In this document: positions 31,590 through 39,945 of the stretch, in pieces
Layout: every line of letters begins with the position of its first letter
Numbering within the stretch: position 1 is the stretch's first letter
Origin: a virus
Length of the DNA stretch: 64,000 bases
Reading direction: 5' to 3' (one strand)
Virus record (IMG/VR): IMGVR_UViG_3300032285_004054
Location: 1 to 64,000 of that record
Program-made: the position numbers and the translations under genes
The notes under the pieces: model-generated
Seen by the model: the letters and a program-made list of their open reading frames with translations, nothing else
What the model was told of the DNA's origin: nothing
Databases searched by the model: none

Positions 31590-32284
31590 AACCGAAGAGA
31601 GTATACCTTGTAACAGCTTCAAAAGCTAAAACAGAAGAAGAGTTTCAAAAGAGACCAATATATAAGTCTCTTAAGAAGCTATACAATATGTATGATCGCT
31701 GGGAGTTTGAATTTGAGGTAGTAAAAGACAACAAGGAAGGACTCTCAACTGTATATAATCGTTATCTAACTGAAGAGCATAAAAACGATATTGTACTCTT
31801 TGTACATGATGACGTAATTATTAATGATTTGTTTCTAGTAGAACATCTTCGTAAGTCACCGTACGTTGTTACAGGTCTGGCAGGTACAAAAAAATATAAC
31901 AAGAGTGTTGAAAAGACAGCTTGGCACTTAATGTCAACAAGCAGAGAGGATTTTCTCGGTGAAGTAGCACATACTAAAGAAGGTGCGATTTGGACTACAG
32001 TGTTTGGTCCTACTCAAGGACGCTGTAAGCTTATTGATGGAGTCTTTATTGCAGTTAATGTTGAAGAGGTACTAAAGACAAATGCACGGTTTAACGAAGC
32101 GTTTAATTGGCATCATTATGATATCGCTTTCTGCCTGGAATGCGAAACACATAATGTAAGTGTTGGTGTACTACCTATTAGTATCATTCACTACGGACTA
32201 GGTGATTCAATGCTTACACAAGATTGGGAAGAATCTAATAAAAGATTCAAAGGCTACTATTGCAAACAAATAGAAACAATTTAA
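31586..32284 (+). CDS. Glycosyltransferase family 2-like protein
   Basis: 232 aa. The core IVLFVHDDVIINDLFLVEHL (~69-88) gives the acidic DD metal site of GT-A fold enzymes. The WHHYDIAFCLEC region (~173-184) resembles the acceptor-base region. The architecture fits single-domain transferases acting in the cytoplasm. It overlaps the amidotransferase gene (ATGA), so it may act on the modified base, or on a virion or host glycan; the acceptor is unknown. RmlB/RmlC further right could supply a sugar donor. Confidence 0.65.
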   Translation: MKPKRVYLVTASKAKTEEEFQKRPIYKSLKKLYNMYDRWEFEFEVVKDNKEGLSTVYNRYLTEEHKNDIVLFVHDDVIINDLFLVEHLRKSPYVVTGLAGTKKYNKSVEKTAWHLMSTSREDFLGEVAHTKEGAIWTTVFGPTQGRCKLIDGVFIAVNVEEVLKTNARFNEAFNWHHYDIAFCLECETHNVSVGVLPISIIHYGLGDSMLTQDWEESNKRFKGYYCKQIETI

Positions 32285-32295
32285 TATATAAACAT

Positions 32296-32886
32296 ATGCT
32301 CATTACACGCGAACAACTAAACGAAGTAACTGGATGTGACTACTACGATGGTGCCGTCCTTAAATCAAGATTTGCTTATAAGTTTCTTAGAAAGGAAGTT
32401 AGTAAGCTCGGTAACATTATTGCTTTTGTAGCTCCTATGGTAGTTACAGACAATCTTGTAGATCTTGAAGATGCTTTAGCAAAGGACTTTATCTATTCAG
32501 ATAATGCTATTAGCTTTATTATGGAACTACCCGGCTATTCGATTGAAGCAGGTATTTGTTTCCAGCGTTTGTATAATACAGCTCTTGGCTCTCTACTTAC
32601 AGACAAGTATATCCATAACCCTATTCACGTAGACGGTGATGATATTATGGTACTGGTTGAGGATGGTTCTGAAAAGAAAGCTTCAGTTAGTATCGCTAAG
32701 GCTGATAACGGTGCTGTTCTTATTCATACCGGTATTAATATTGAAGCCGGTGATCGAGCTCCTTCTTTCGCATTCTCTACTAAGCTCGGCCTTGAGGAGA
32801 CGAATTCATTTATTGAAGAAGCTATTGGTATCTTCAATCATATGACAAAGGATATCTTTATCGCTTCTACTAAGCTCATTAGCTAA
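32296..32886 (+). CDS. DUF366-like protein
   Basis: 196 aa from ATG 32296. The pattern YYDGAVLKSRFAY (~14-26), DLEDALAKDFIYSDNAISFI (~55-74), KASVSIAK and LIHTGINIEA (~140-155) resembles, from memory, the DUF366 family known mainly from archaea. Placement right behind queC and gat suggests a part in 7-deazaguanine chemistry or handling. This assignment needs a profile search. It overlaps the next gene by one base (TAATG). Confidence 0.5.
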   Translation: MLITREQLNEVTGCDYYDGAVLKSRFAYKFLRKEVSKLGNIIAFVAPMVVTDNLVDLEDALAKDFIYSDNAISFIMELPGYSIEAGICFQRLYNTALGSLLTDKYIHNPIHVDGDDIMVLVEDGSEKKASVSIAKADNGAVLIHTGINIEAGDRAPSFAFSTKLGLEETNSFIEEAIGIFNHMTKDIFIASTKLIS

Positions 32887-33236
32887 TGCTATTTGATTAC
32901 CTAAAGGATATCTTCGTTAGTAAGAAAGGTAATTTACCTTTACAGGATTATATACCCTTTCTTATAACACGGTGGATATCCTTTGGGGTCCCTAAGGCTA
33001 CCATAGCTTTAAACGAGACTATTAATAGTATAGGTAATATAGAGAAAGAACAACACTATAAGCTTCTTTTAACCTGCTTACCTAAGTTCGATTACCAACC
33101 ACGCATTAACTATATTAAAAAAGTTAAGCAAGAAAAGACAGAAGAAGATAATAAGATTAATCTTCTATGTAAAGGTTTAGAACTATCTAAAAGAGAGATA
33201 AATCAATTACTTGAATTAAAAGAACAATTAACATAA
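32886..33236 (+). CDS. Putative clamp-loader small subunit (T4 gp62-like)
   Basis: 116 aa. FLITRWISFGVPKATIALNE (~26-45) followed by HYKLLLTCLPK resembles the (F/V)xNRxLS ... MN ... YxFLxxxxP core of the phage clamp-loader A subunit. The C-terminal KGLELSKREINQLLEL matches the family's terminal helix. It is shorter than T4 gp62 (187 aa). Such a subunit works with gp44 ATPase to load the sliding clamp. Other clamp-loader genes are not in this window. Confidence 0.5.
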   Translation: MLFDYLKDIFVSKKGNLPLQDYIPFLITRWISFGVPKATIALNETINSIGNIEKEQHYKLLLTCLPKFDYQPRINYIKKVKQEKTEEDNKINLLCKGLELSKREINQLLELKEQLT

Positions 33237-33248
33237 ATTAAACAACAC

Positions 33249-33647
33249 ATGCAACATCCACCTCCACTACCAGCTGAAAACCAAGGCATCTCACCAGAAG
33301 ATTATAAAGATCTTCCACTACCAGAGGACTACGAGATCGTAGAACTCTTATCAAACGTCATTATGTGTCGATACCTTGATGTCGCTGAAGATGGTAAGTC
33401 ATTAGTACGTAACGGTATTATTCTACCTAATCAGGTTGTTGATCAACGAGCATGGCGTGTAGGTGAAGTTGTCTTAGCTGGTCCTGATTGTCGACAAGTT
33501 AAGAAAGGATCAAAGGTTATCTTCCCTGGAGATAAAGGGCTTCAAGGTCTCCGTCAAGGTAATGAAATAGTTATCTTCCTATCCGAAGATCGTATCTTTG
33601 GTATCTGTGAACCTCAAGGTAAGTTAACACGTAAGGCTAAGAAATGA
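33249..33647 (+). CDS. GroES-like co-chaperonin (T4 gp31-like)
   Basis: 132 aa. Residues ~55-115 show the GroES beta-barrel pattern: GIILPN, a mobile-loop region, WRVGEVVLAGPDCRQVKKGS, KVIFPGDKGL. T4 gp31 replaces host GroES so that GroEL can fold the major capsid protein. A proline-rich N-terminal extension (residues 1-27) is unusual. It overlaps the next gene (ATGA). Confidence 0.6.
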   Translation: MQHPPPLPAENQGISPEDYKDLPLPEDYEIVELLSNVIMCRYLDVAEDGKSLVRNGIILPNQVVDQRAWRVGEVVLAGPDCRQVKKGSKVIFPGDKGLQGLRQGNEIVIFLSEDRIFGICEPQGKLTRKAKK

Positions 33648-34033
33648 GATTAGGTCGGTCAGCTTTAATGATGCTTCTTGCTAGAAGTGTTGTTGAATTA
33701 AAGTTCAGAAGACGTATTGAAAAGCCAGGCTTTAGCGGCTATCGACGAATGCTCTGTACTAACGACCGGATACTTCTCTCATCACCAGGAGGCAGGAACA
33801 TTTTAAATTACGATCCGCCAAAAGGAGGTCATATGCCTTATGATCCTGCTTCTAAGAATTTAGTTCCTGCTTGGGATATTTTTATGCAAGCTTATAGAAT
33901 GGTTAACTGTAATGATGTGGATGTTATTGCAGTTATAGAAACATCTCCAAACGCTGATAAGTGGTGGGATTACTTTAATCAAAGCATAGCGCCTATGGCA
34001 GCAGGTGATAAGGCAGCATTCATGGACAAATAA
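33644..34033 (+). CDS. SH3-barrel-type conserved phage protein
   Basis: 129 aa. The arrangement VVELKFRRR ... RRMLCTND ... AWDIFMQAYRMVN resembles small SH3-like barrel proteins (DUF2693-like) common in T4-type phages, whose function is unknown. It is coupled to the co-chaperonin upstream. Confidence 0.5.
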   Translation: MRLGRSALMMLLARSVVELKFRRRIEKPGFSGYRRMLCTNDRILLSSPGGRNILNYDPPKGGHMPYDPASKNLVPAWDIFMQAYRMVNCNDVDVIAVIETSPNADKWWDYFNQSIAPMAAGDKAAFMDK

Positions 34034-34034
34034 A

Positions 34035-34403
34035 ATGAAAGAAAAATATACTATAGATTATATACCAAGTGAGAAATTTTTTGTACAATCGTTACAATCA
34101 CATTTAACTTTTCAATTAGGTAAAAAGATAGTCAAGCAGGGAAGACTTTTACTATTTAAACGAGCACATTTCCATCTCGTATTAACAATGCTTAATAGTA
34201 GAAACAATAAAGAGAGTTTTGAGATTCCTTTACCTTTTAAAATAGAATATTATCCAGAAGATAAAACTGTTTACTTTGATTATAGAGTTACCTCGCTTGC
34301 AGGTAACAATAAAGAGTTTGAAGATAGATTCAATAACGTTAAAGTAAAAGATGCATCACCGAGTCAATATCTCAATAAAATTTTAGAAATAGTAGTAAAA
34401 TGA
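34035..34403 (+). CDS. Hypothetical protein (122 aa)
   Basis: ATG 34035 directly follows the upstream stop. Basic alpha/beta product with alternating beta strands (~50-85). No motif recognised; overlaps the next gene (ATGA). Confidence 0.6.
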   Translation: MKEKYTIDYIPSEKFFVQSLQSHLTFQLGKKIVKQGRLLLFKRAHFHLVLTMLNSRNNKESFEIPLPFKIEYYPEDKTVYFDYRVTSLAGNNKEFEDRFNNVKVKDASPSQYLNKILEIVVK

Positions 34404-34672
34404 AAACATTAATATACAACGCATATACTGGTGAGGTTTATTACCTACCTAACTACCAGCTCAAGAATATACTTGAAGGTGAGATTCCTTTACAGAGAAA
34501 GCCAAATACAAGCTGTAAGGCATGCTTTGGTAGAGGGTACGTAGGTTACGATAGTTCTAAAAAAATCTATGAACTTTGCCCGAAATGTGTTGTAAAAAAT
34601 GTACATCCAGATTATACTAGATCTATAGTTTTCAACTACATTAATTTAACAAACAACGGCATTAAACAATAA
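34400..34672 (+). CDS. DnaJ-type zinc-finger small protein
   Basis: 90 aa. Contains CKACFGRGYVGYD (~39-51) and CPKC (~61-64): a CxxCxGxG plus CxxC pair as in the DnaJ cysteine-rich domain, giving one zinc site. It may assist protein folding or bind RNA. Similar short proteins occur beside structural genes in T4-like phages. Confidence 0.55.
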   Translation: MKTLIYNAYTGEVYYLPNYQLKNILEGEIPLQRKPNTSCKACFGRGYVGYDSSKKIYELCPKCVVKNVHPDYTRSIVFNYINLTNNGIKQ

Positions 34673-34683
34673 ATATAATACAT

Positions 34684-35643
34684 ATGGCAACACAACGTTT
34701 TGACGATCTTTATAAGAAGCTTCTTCAAGAAGCAACACCTGTAGTAGGAGACCTAGAAGGTTTTTCTGGCGGTCTTAAGTCCGGTATTGAAAGCTCACCA
34801 GGTAATGCATATCTAATCGGTGACCTAGCAAACGCTCTCGGTAAGTCTAAGGTCGAAATTATTGATCTAATCGCAGATGATCTCTATAAGAAAGTATTCG
34901 GTGACGAAGGTGTTAACCCTGCTAATTCTGAAGAAGAGTATAGAGACGCTATTGCCAATGCTATTTCTGATATCGTAAAAGAGCTTAAGTCAAAGAACCC
35001 TGATCTCAAGGTACCTGGTGCTAAGGCTATTGCAGGCTATACAGCACGTATTGTTGCTAAGCTCGGTCAGGTAACTCGTGACTTCTCCGGTCAAGCATCT
35101 GAAGATGACATACATCAAGCCGTTACAGACGCTTCTGGTGAAGAAGATGAAGAGCGCGGTGAACAAGGTGATGATGCTGATGGTACTGAAAACGAAGAGC
35201 TTCCCATCACATCTGATGATGAAGAGATTGTAGCAGGGCAAGCACCTGATGTTGCTGAAGAACCTACACGTCCTTTTAGTTCAGAGGGAACATATGAGCT
35301 TCAAGATGTTAAAGCTGGTCTTCTAAAGGGAGAAGCTAATGACGCATATCAAGCCCTTTCACGTGCTGGTGCCTCTGATGGCGCTGAAGGATCTGAAATC
35401 TCTGACGTTCTTAAGAGAGCAGGTATTACAGTAAGCAAGATTGGTAGTGTTATTAACACACTTATTCGCAACCGTGCACTAGTACGTACAGATAGTCCAG
35501 CTGGTGGAGGTGCTGAAGCTCCTGAAGGACCAGTTAAGAGTGACGATAAGGAATGGATTAAGAACTACCTCAAAGGTACCGGTGCTCTAGATGATTATCA
35601 AAAGTCCGGTGGTGGTTATGACCACGGAGTAGACTTCGGTTAA
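34684..35643 (+). CDS. Putative internal/scaffold-type head protein with cleavable N-terminus
   Basis: 319 aa. The N-terminus RFDDLYKKLLQEATP has L-Q-E|A, a good T4-type prohead protease site. The middle (~155-205) is strongly acidic (DEEDEERGEQGDDAD-like). Residues ~205-270 look like a winged-helix or tandem helical domain, and the C-terminus is Gly-rich. High acidity, Ala/Gly richness and a late promoter (AATAAATA, 8 nt upstream) fit a prohead core or internal protein. The assignment is inferred, not homology-proved. Confidence 0.5.
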   Translation: MATQRFDDLYKKLLQEATPVVGDLEGFSGGLKSGIESSPGNAYLIGDLANALGKSKVEIIDLIADDLYKKVFGDEGVNPANSEEEYRDAIANAISDIVKELKSKNPDLKVPGAKAIAGYTARIVAKLGQVTRDFSGQASEDDIHQAVTDASGEEDEERGEQGDDADGTENEELPITSDDEEIVAGQAPDVAEEPTRPFSSEGTYELQDVKAGLLKGEANDAYQALSRAGASDGAEGSEISDVLKRAGITVSKIGSVINTLIRNRALVRTDSPAGGGAEAPEGPVKSDDKEWIKNYLKGTGALDDYQKSGGGYDHGVDFG

Positions 35644-35645
35644 GA

Positions 35646-36080
35646 TTACCAAGTCAGGGTATCAGGATCTAATACCTGTACCAATTCAATACCGAAGTCT
35701 TTAGCTATAGCATAAGGATCATAGTCCTCAGTAGCTTTGTATAGTTTTCTATAAACTATCTTCTTAACTCCGTAACTTGCTATTGTCTTTAGACAATCAT
35801 TACAAGGGGTATGAGTAACAGCAGCTAGGTAACATTCACCAGGCTTAACCATTCGGAAGCAATTAATTTCAGCATGAATAACTCTTTTATGCTTCTCTTC
35901 TCTATTGCTCCATTCAATCTCAACGCCCGGAGGAGCTCCGTTATAACCTAGGCTTGCTACGGTATGATCATGACGAAGAAGACAACAACCTACTTTAGTT
36001 CGAGGATCTTCTGAACGTAGAGCAGCAACTTCAGCTAAACGAAGAGCATACTCTTCCCAGCTAAGTCTTTCAGTTCTCAT
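35646..36080 (-). CDS. Deoxycytidylate deaminase
   Basis: 144 aa from ATG 36080; an alternative start at 36095 overlaps the upstream gene. Zinc motifs HAEINCF and TPCNDCLK are both present, with the proton-shuttle Glu in HAE. YNGAPPG is the substrate-loop motif of dCMP deaminases. It converts dCMP to dUMP for dTTP synthesis, useful for an AT-rich genome. A GATAAATA late-like element lies 5 nt before the start. It is the last gene of a minus-strand run. Confidence 0.8.
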   Translation of the reverse strand: MRTERLSWEEYALRLAEVAALRSEDPRTKVGCCLLRHDHTVASLGYNGAPPGVEIEWSNREEKHKRVIHAEINCFRMVKPGECYLAAVTHTPCNDCLKTIASYGVKKIVYRKLYKATEDYDPYAIAKDFGIELVQVLDPDTLTW

Positions 36081-36084
36081 ACGT

Positions 36085-36492
36085 TTATTTATCATAATAC
36101 GTGCCGTCACCTCCAGACCAAATAACCTTCTTAAACTCAAAATATCGAAGAAGATTCTCGCAAGACATACAAGGTTTAGCCATCGCTATGTTACCATTAC
36201 GATCATAACGAATATTAACTAAAGTACATTTCTTTGTATCTATATTTGTCTTACGTTTAAGCTTTAAGATAGCATTAAACTCTGAACATCTAAACTTCTG
36301 ATCTGAATAATCCTCACCTGTAATCTTAGATATCTTTCTGTTAACTAGATTAACAGGGTGGGTCTTTCTAGAGTTCGTACCAATAGAAATTAAACGATTC
36401 TTATTAAGAATAAAAGAGATATGCTGACAACGATTACCGTTATCTTCAACAAGAGACAAAGCAATTTCTTCTAATCGTTTATAATCAAGCAT
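36085..36492 (-). CDS. Second cytidine-deaminase-fold protein
   Basis: 135 aa. The zinc site reads RCSEFNAI (Cys in place of His, followed by Glu) and KPCMSCENL. That is the C-x-E plus PCxxC form used by tetrameric cytidine deaminases and some nucleic-acid deaminases. GTNSRKTHP resembles a substrate loop. It sits directly upstream of the dCMP deaminase, so this is a tandem of diverged deaminases. Its substrate (nucleoside, nucleotide or RNA/DNA) is unclear. Confidence 0.65.
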   Translation of the reverse strand: MLDYKRLEEIALSLVEDNGNRCQHISFILNKNRLISIGTNSRKTHPVNLVNRKISKITGEDYSDQKFRCSEFNAILKLKRKTNIDTKKCTLVNIRYDRNGNIAMAKPCMSCENLLRYFEFKKVIWSGGDGTYYDK

Positions 36493-37099
36493 TACCGGTA
36501 AGTGTAACTGCTTCAGTATTATGTTGCAAGAAAATATTCCACTCCTCTATTTTATATCTGTTCTTAATATAGCTTGTCAGCGGTAAGTACTTTGGCTCGG
36601 TAGGTTCCTTTAGGAGTTTAAGATTAGCTTCCTCCGGTGTTCTATTAGCTTTCATAGCATTAATGTCTCTATGAGTTAGTACACAATTCTTCCAATCAGT
36701 CTTACCACCTCTTGAACGAGGTATAATATGATCAACGTTACCTGTTTTTGAATTAACCTTAACACCCGTATAAGCACATTTACCACCATCTCTGGCCCAA
36801 ATACCTTTCATAGAGAACTTCGGTCTCTTCTTCGGTACTTGATTATATTTACAGAGTACAATTATTTTAGGTACTTTAATATTACCTCGAACAGTCTTTA
36901 TGCATTCTTCGTCTTCATTTATATCGAGGTTAATCCATTCATTCCATTTACAAGGATACATATCGTCCTTGCCAAGAATATGCAGCCCTGTTGCAGAGCC
37001 AGAGTACATCATAGATAAAGCATCTGCTACTGACTTGACATGAATAGCCTGCCAATTACGGTTTAGTACTAAAACCGTTTCCCTGTCCAGTAAACTCAT
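36485..37099 (-). CDS. HNH endonuclease
   Basis: 204 aa. An N-terminal beta domain (VLNRNWQAIHVKS) is followed by the HNH core NVDHIIPRSRGGKTDWKNCV and then AMKANRTPEEA, typical of the RRXRR/HNH5-like bacterial and phage enzymes. The His-Asn-His set is intact, so nuclease activity is plausible. It overlaps both neighbours (ATGA-type), which suggests a resident gene rather than a recently inserted homing gene. Confidence 0.8.
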   Translation of the reverse strand: MSLLDRETVLVLNRNWQAIHVKSVADALSMMYSGSATGLHILGKDDMYPCKWNEWINLDINEDEECIKTVRGNIKVPKIIVLCKYNQVPKKRPKFSMKGIWARDGGKCAYTGVKVNSKTGNVDHIIPRSRGGKTDWKNCVLTHRDINAMKANRTPEEANLKLLKEPTEPKYLPLTSYIKNRYKIEEWNIFLQHNTEAVTLTGNA

Positions 37100-37602
37100 T
37101 TTAGTATCCCAATATATGGTAGATTGCGATAGTAGCCCTGGTAATCAAGTCCATAACCAATGACAAATTGATCTTGGATTTTAAAACAGTAATAGTCTGG
37201 TTCAATAGAGCTTTCACGTGGTACTTCTTTATTTAGTAGCACGCACGTTTTTATTTCGTTTGCTCCTAAATCTTTTAGCTTTTTTATTATAGTTTGAAAT
37301 GTTAACCCGGTGTCGTATATATCATCAACGAGTAATACGTTCTTATCCTTTACATTCAATGTACCTTCTACATCTACTTTACCTGTTGAAGTTGTTCCGC
37401 CTTTATAGCTCGACGCTCTAGTAGATTGTACAGTAATAGGTATTGTTAGCTCTCTAATAAGATCCATGGCGAACATTGCGCCGCCCTCTAATACAGGTAC
37501 AACAATAACTCCCTTTTCGTCGTAATCTTTACTAATTTGCTTTCCTAGCTTCTTAACCCTTGAACGAATACTCCATGCACTGAATAATTTCTTACATTTC
37601 AT
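37096..37602 (-). CDS. hpt: Hypoxanthine(-guanine) phosphoribosyltransferase
   Basis: 168 aa. PRPP-binding motif VLLVDDIYDTGLT (89-101), flexible-loop RASSYKGGTTSTG (62-74), and purine-binding end QFVIGYGLDYQGYYRNLPYI, all as in bacterial Hpt. It salvages hypoxanthine or guanine to IMP/GMP. Phage Hpt is uncommon; it may raise the guanine nucleotide pool, which would also feed the deazaguanine pathway via GTP. Confidence 0.85.
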   Translation of the reverse strand: MKCKKLFSAWSIRSRVKKLGKQISKDYDEKGVIVVPVLEGGAMFAMDLIRELTIPITVQSTRASSYKGGTTSTGKVDVEGTLNVKDKNVLLVDDIYDTGLTFQTIIKKLKDLGANEIKTCVLLNKEVPRESSIEPDYYCFKIQDQFVIGYGLDYQGYYRNLPYIGILK

Positions 37603-37610
37603 CTAAACTA

Positions 37611-37919
37611 TTATAGTGTCGTCTTATAGTAATCAATTGGTAAATTCTCTACTTGTTGTATTATTTTTTGATGTTCTAGCTTCTTAATAAGAAGAGAAAC
37701 AATACGTTTTGAGTTTCTTTTATTAACACCTCTTACATACCATCGTAATCTCTTTTCGTAACTCTTAGGCATAAACTCCATCTTGCCTGGTTTATACATT
37801 TTCTTTTCTTCCATAAAGTACTGATAACTGTTTTCGACAAGCTCATCAGTAGTAGGACAGTAATAACGAAACGCACCGTATGCAACAATTAATAATATTA
37901 TTGCTAATACATACAGCAT
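37611..37919 (-). CDS. Small membrane-anchored protein (102 aa)
   Basis: Residues 1-18 (MLYVLAIILLIVAYGAF) form an N-terminal transmembrane anchor, followed by a basic cytoplasmic or periplasmic domain. No family recognised. Confidence 0.6.
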   Translation of the reverse strand: MLYVLAIILLIVAYGAFRYYCPTTDELVENSYQYFMEEKKMYKPGKMEFMPKSYEKRLRWYVRGVNKRNSKRIVSLLIKKLEHQKIIQQVENLPIDYYKTTL

Positions 37920-37944
37920 ATAAATGTAATTATGCTATATTGTT

Positions 37945-39933
37945 TTATAAAATACCTAAAAGGTCTTCAAAAGATCCTTTTGTTTCGTCAGACATATTAT
38001 CTAGTATGTCTAAGTCTTCTAACTCTTTCTTTATCTTTTCGTCTGAATCAAACTTAGTACTATCCCCGTCATATTTTAATCCTTCTTGACGTGCAATGCC
38101 TCTCAGTGTTGTAAGAGGGTTATTACTAAAATCATAATAAACACGATATGATTTATCATTATTGAGAAGTTTTTTAGGAGAACCTACAAGACTGGAGAGT
38201 TGATTGTTAGCTATATCTATCATCGAACCGCCTATCTCTTCTGGTAACCCTTCTAAAGATCTTAAATGGTTATTTGTTAAAGCTATATTACCGCCAATTG
38301 TACTTGGTGCACCTTTTACGCTTGTTAATGATTTACACTTTCTTACTACTAGATCACCTGTAATTGTTGATGGACAACCTTCTAGGCTTTGTAAACTAAT
38401 ACAATCATCAATATATATACCAGGTATAGTAGCAGGTAGACCTTTTAAACTTGCAAGGTTTTTACAGTTACCAATAATATATTTTGTATCATTCCTGCCA
38501 CGTACTCTAATTTCTTGAGTTATACCTGTTAAGTCAAATATACCTAAATTGTCTAGTCGTACGCTACCTAAACAAGACTGAGGTAAACCTTCTAAACTTT
38601 TTAATCTCATGCAATCAGCTATAAAAATACTACCTTTAACAGGAACAGAAGCTCCTTTTAAATCTGTTATCTTTAAATTTCTTAATTCAAGTCTATGAGT
38701 ACTATAAGCACTATCAGGTTCTGCTTCAGCACAAGTTGCAGGCATTCCTTTTAAGCTAGTTATATTTGTTTCTTTACCGTCTATATCTATAGTACCGGTA
38801 ACAGCCATAGGTAAGAACGATAAATCATTTAATTGTTGAAAAGGTGTTTGTGTAACAATTTTAGAATTTTCTCTATAGCCATCTTTAGCATCATTAACAT
38901 CAAAAATAAAACTACCATCAACAATATAATTTTTAAACGAATACGGATTACTAAGTCCTACTTCAAAGTATCTTACATCACCTTTAATAACTTTATTACC
39001 TCTTTCTTCAACTACACGGAAGACATTTTCAATTAGATACTCATCTGTAACTTTTGTTCTATTTATTTTTGTATGTTGATTATACGAAGCGTATACTTTT
39101 AACATCGTATCTTTTACTTTAGCGATACTTTGTTTTGTTACACCTAAATCTTCTGGAGCAAATAGTTCATCAGTTCTATTAACAACCGGAAAACGTATTA
39201 CATATTTTATAGGTACTAAAGATTCTAAAAGATAAGGTGTATTTGTATCTCCGTAATCTCCAATATATCTAGTAATTTTTAAAGTACCTTTTGGTTTAAG
39301 AGTCTTTTCAGGTAACCTATTTCTTCTCATGAAGACTAGCTTACCTGGCAGTATAGGTTCAAACCCAGTTTTATTCTTAATGCTATCGTCTATTGTGTAA
39401 TCTTTTGTAGCTAGAATTATATTAACCCATTGACCGTTTTTAGCTTTTACTTCTAAAGGTTGATCAAGCCATTTAAAACCTATAATAGGGTTTGTTATAA
39501 CCTGTTTAACAGCTTCTTCTATATCAGGTTTAGATTCATAGTCAGTAGGTACGTTAGCATTATTAGCTGCTTGTTTGAATCCATAATCATGTGGATCAAT
39601 ATCTACTGTAGGATCGGTATACTTCTTAGCTACTTGTAAGTCTTTAAAAGGACCGAAGATGAATTGACTATGAATAGGTACAACAGCTCCATCTCCGAAC
39701 TTAATTGCAAACTTGGAATAAGCTCCTGGTACATTTTTATAACCTACAACTTCACCTACTTGGTTAAGATAGGGAAGAGCTTTCTTAGAGTGATAAGATA
39801 GATACCCCATTCCAGGAGCATCTCTAACGACAACTATATTACCGTTATTAAACTTAGCACGAGGAGGAGGCGCGATGTAATCATCGACCTTAAAAACCGG
39901 TACTGCTTCTTCGATGTACTCCTTAAAGGACAT
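37945..39933 (-). CDS. Leucine-rich-repeat protein with N-terminal targeting peptide and C-terminal tag
   Basis: 662 aa. MSFKEYIEEAV has I-E-E|A, close to T4 internal-protein signals. Residues ~20-100 include a KOW/SH3-like strand set (GEVVGYKNV). Residues ~385-610 are ~24-residue leucine-rich units (SLEGCPSTITGDLVV, SLEGLPEEIGGS). The C-terminus MSDETKGSFEDLLGIL is a diverged form of the shared tag. LRRs bind proteins, so this may be a packaged effector or scaffold. GCTAAATA late-like element 4 nt upstream. Confidence 0.65.
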   Translation of the reverse strand: MSFKEYIEEAVPVFKVDDYIAPPPRAKFNNGNIVVVRDAPGMGYLSYHSKKALPYLNQVGEVVGYKNVPGAYSKFAIKFGDGAVVPIHSQFIFGPFKDLQVAKKYTDPTVDIDPHDYGFKQAANNANVPTDYESKPDIEEAVKQVITNPIIGFKWLDQPLEVKAKNGQWVNIILATKDYTIDDSIKNKTGFEPILPGKLVFMRRNRLPEKTLKPKGTLKITRYIGDYGDTNTPYLLESLVPIKYVIRFPVVNRTDELFAPEDLGVTKQSIAKVKDTMLKVYASYNQHTKINRTKVTDEYLIENVFRVVEERGNKVIKGDVRYFEVGLSNPYSFKNYIVDGSFIFDVNDAKDGYRENSKIVTQTPFQQLNDLSFLPMAVTGTIDIDGKETNITSLKGMPATCAEAEPDSAYSTHRLELRNLKITDLKGASVPVKGSIFIADCMRLKSLEGLPQSCLGSVRLDNLGIFDLTGITQEIRVRGRNDTKYIIGNCKNLASLKGLPATIPGIYIDDCISLQSLEGCPSTITGDLVVRKCKSLTSVKGAPSTIGGNIALTNNHLRSLEGLPEEIGGSMIDIANNQLSSLVGSPKKLLNNDKSYRVYYDFSNNPLTTLRGIARQEGLKYDGDSTKFDSDEKIKKELEDLDILDNMSDETKGSFEDLLGIL

Positions 39934-39945
39934 ACATTATTTAGC

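Noticed and set aside
36485-37099. HNH gene as a recently inserted homing endonuclease
   Set aside because: It overlaps both neighbours by a few bases in an operon, with no sign of interrupted genes or intron borders.
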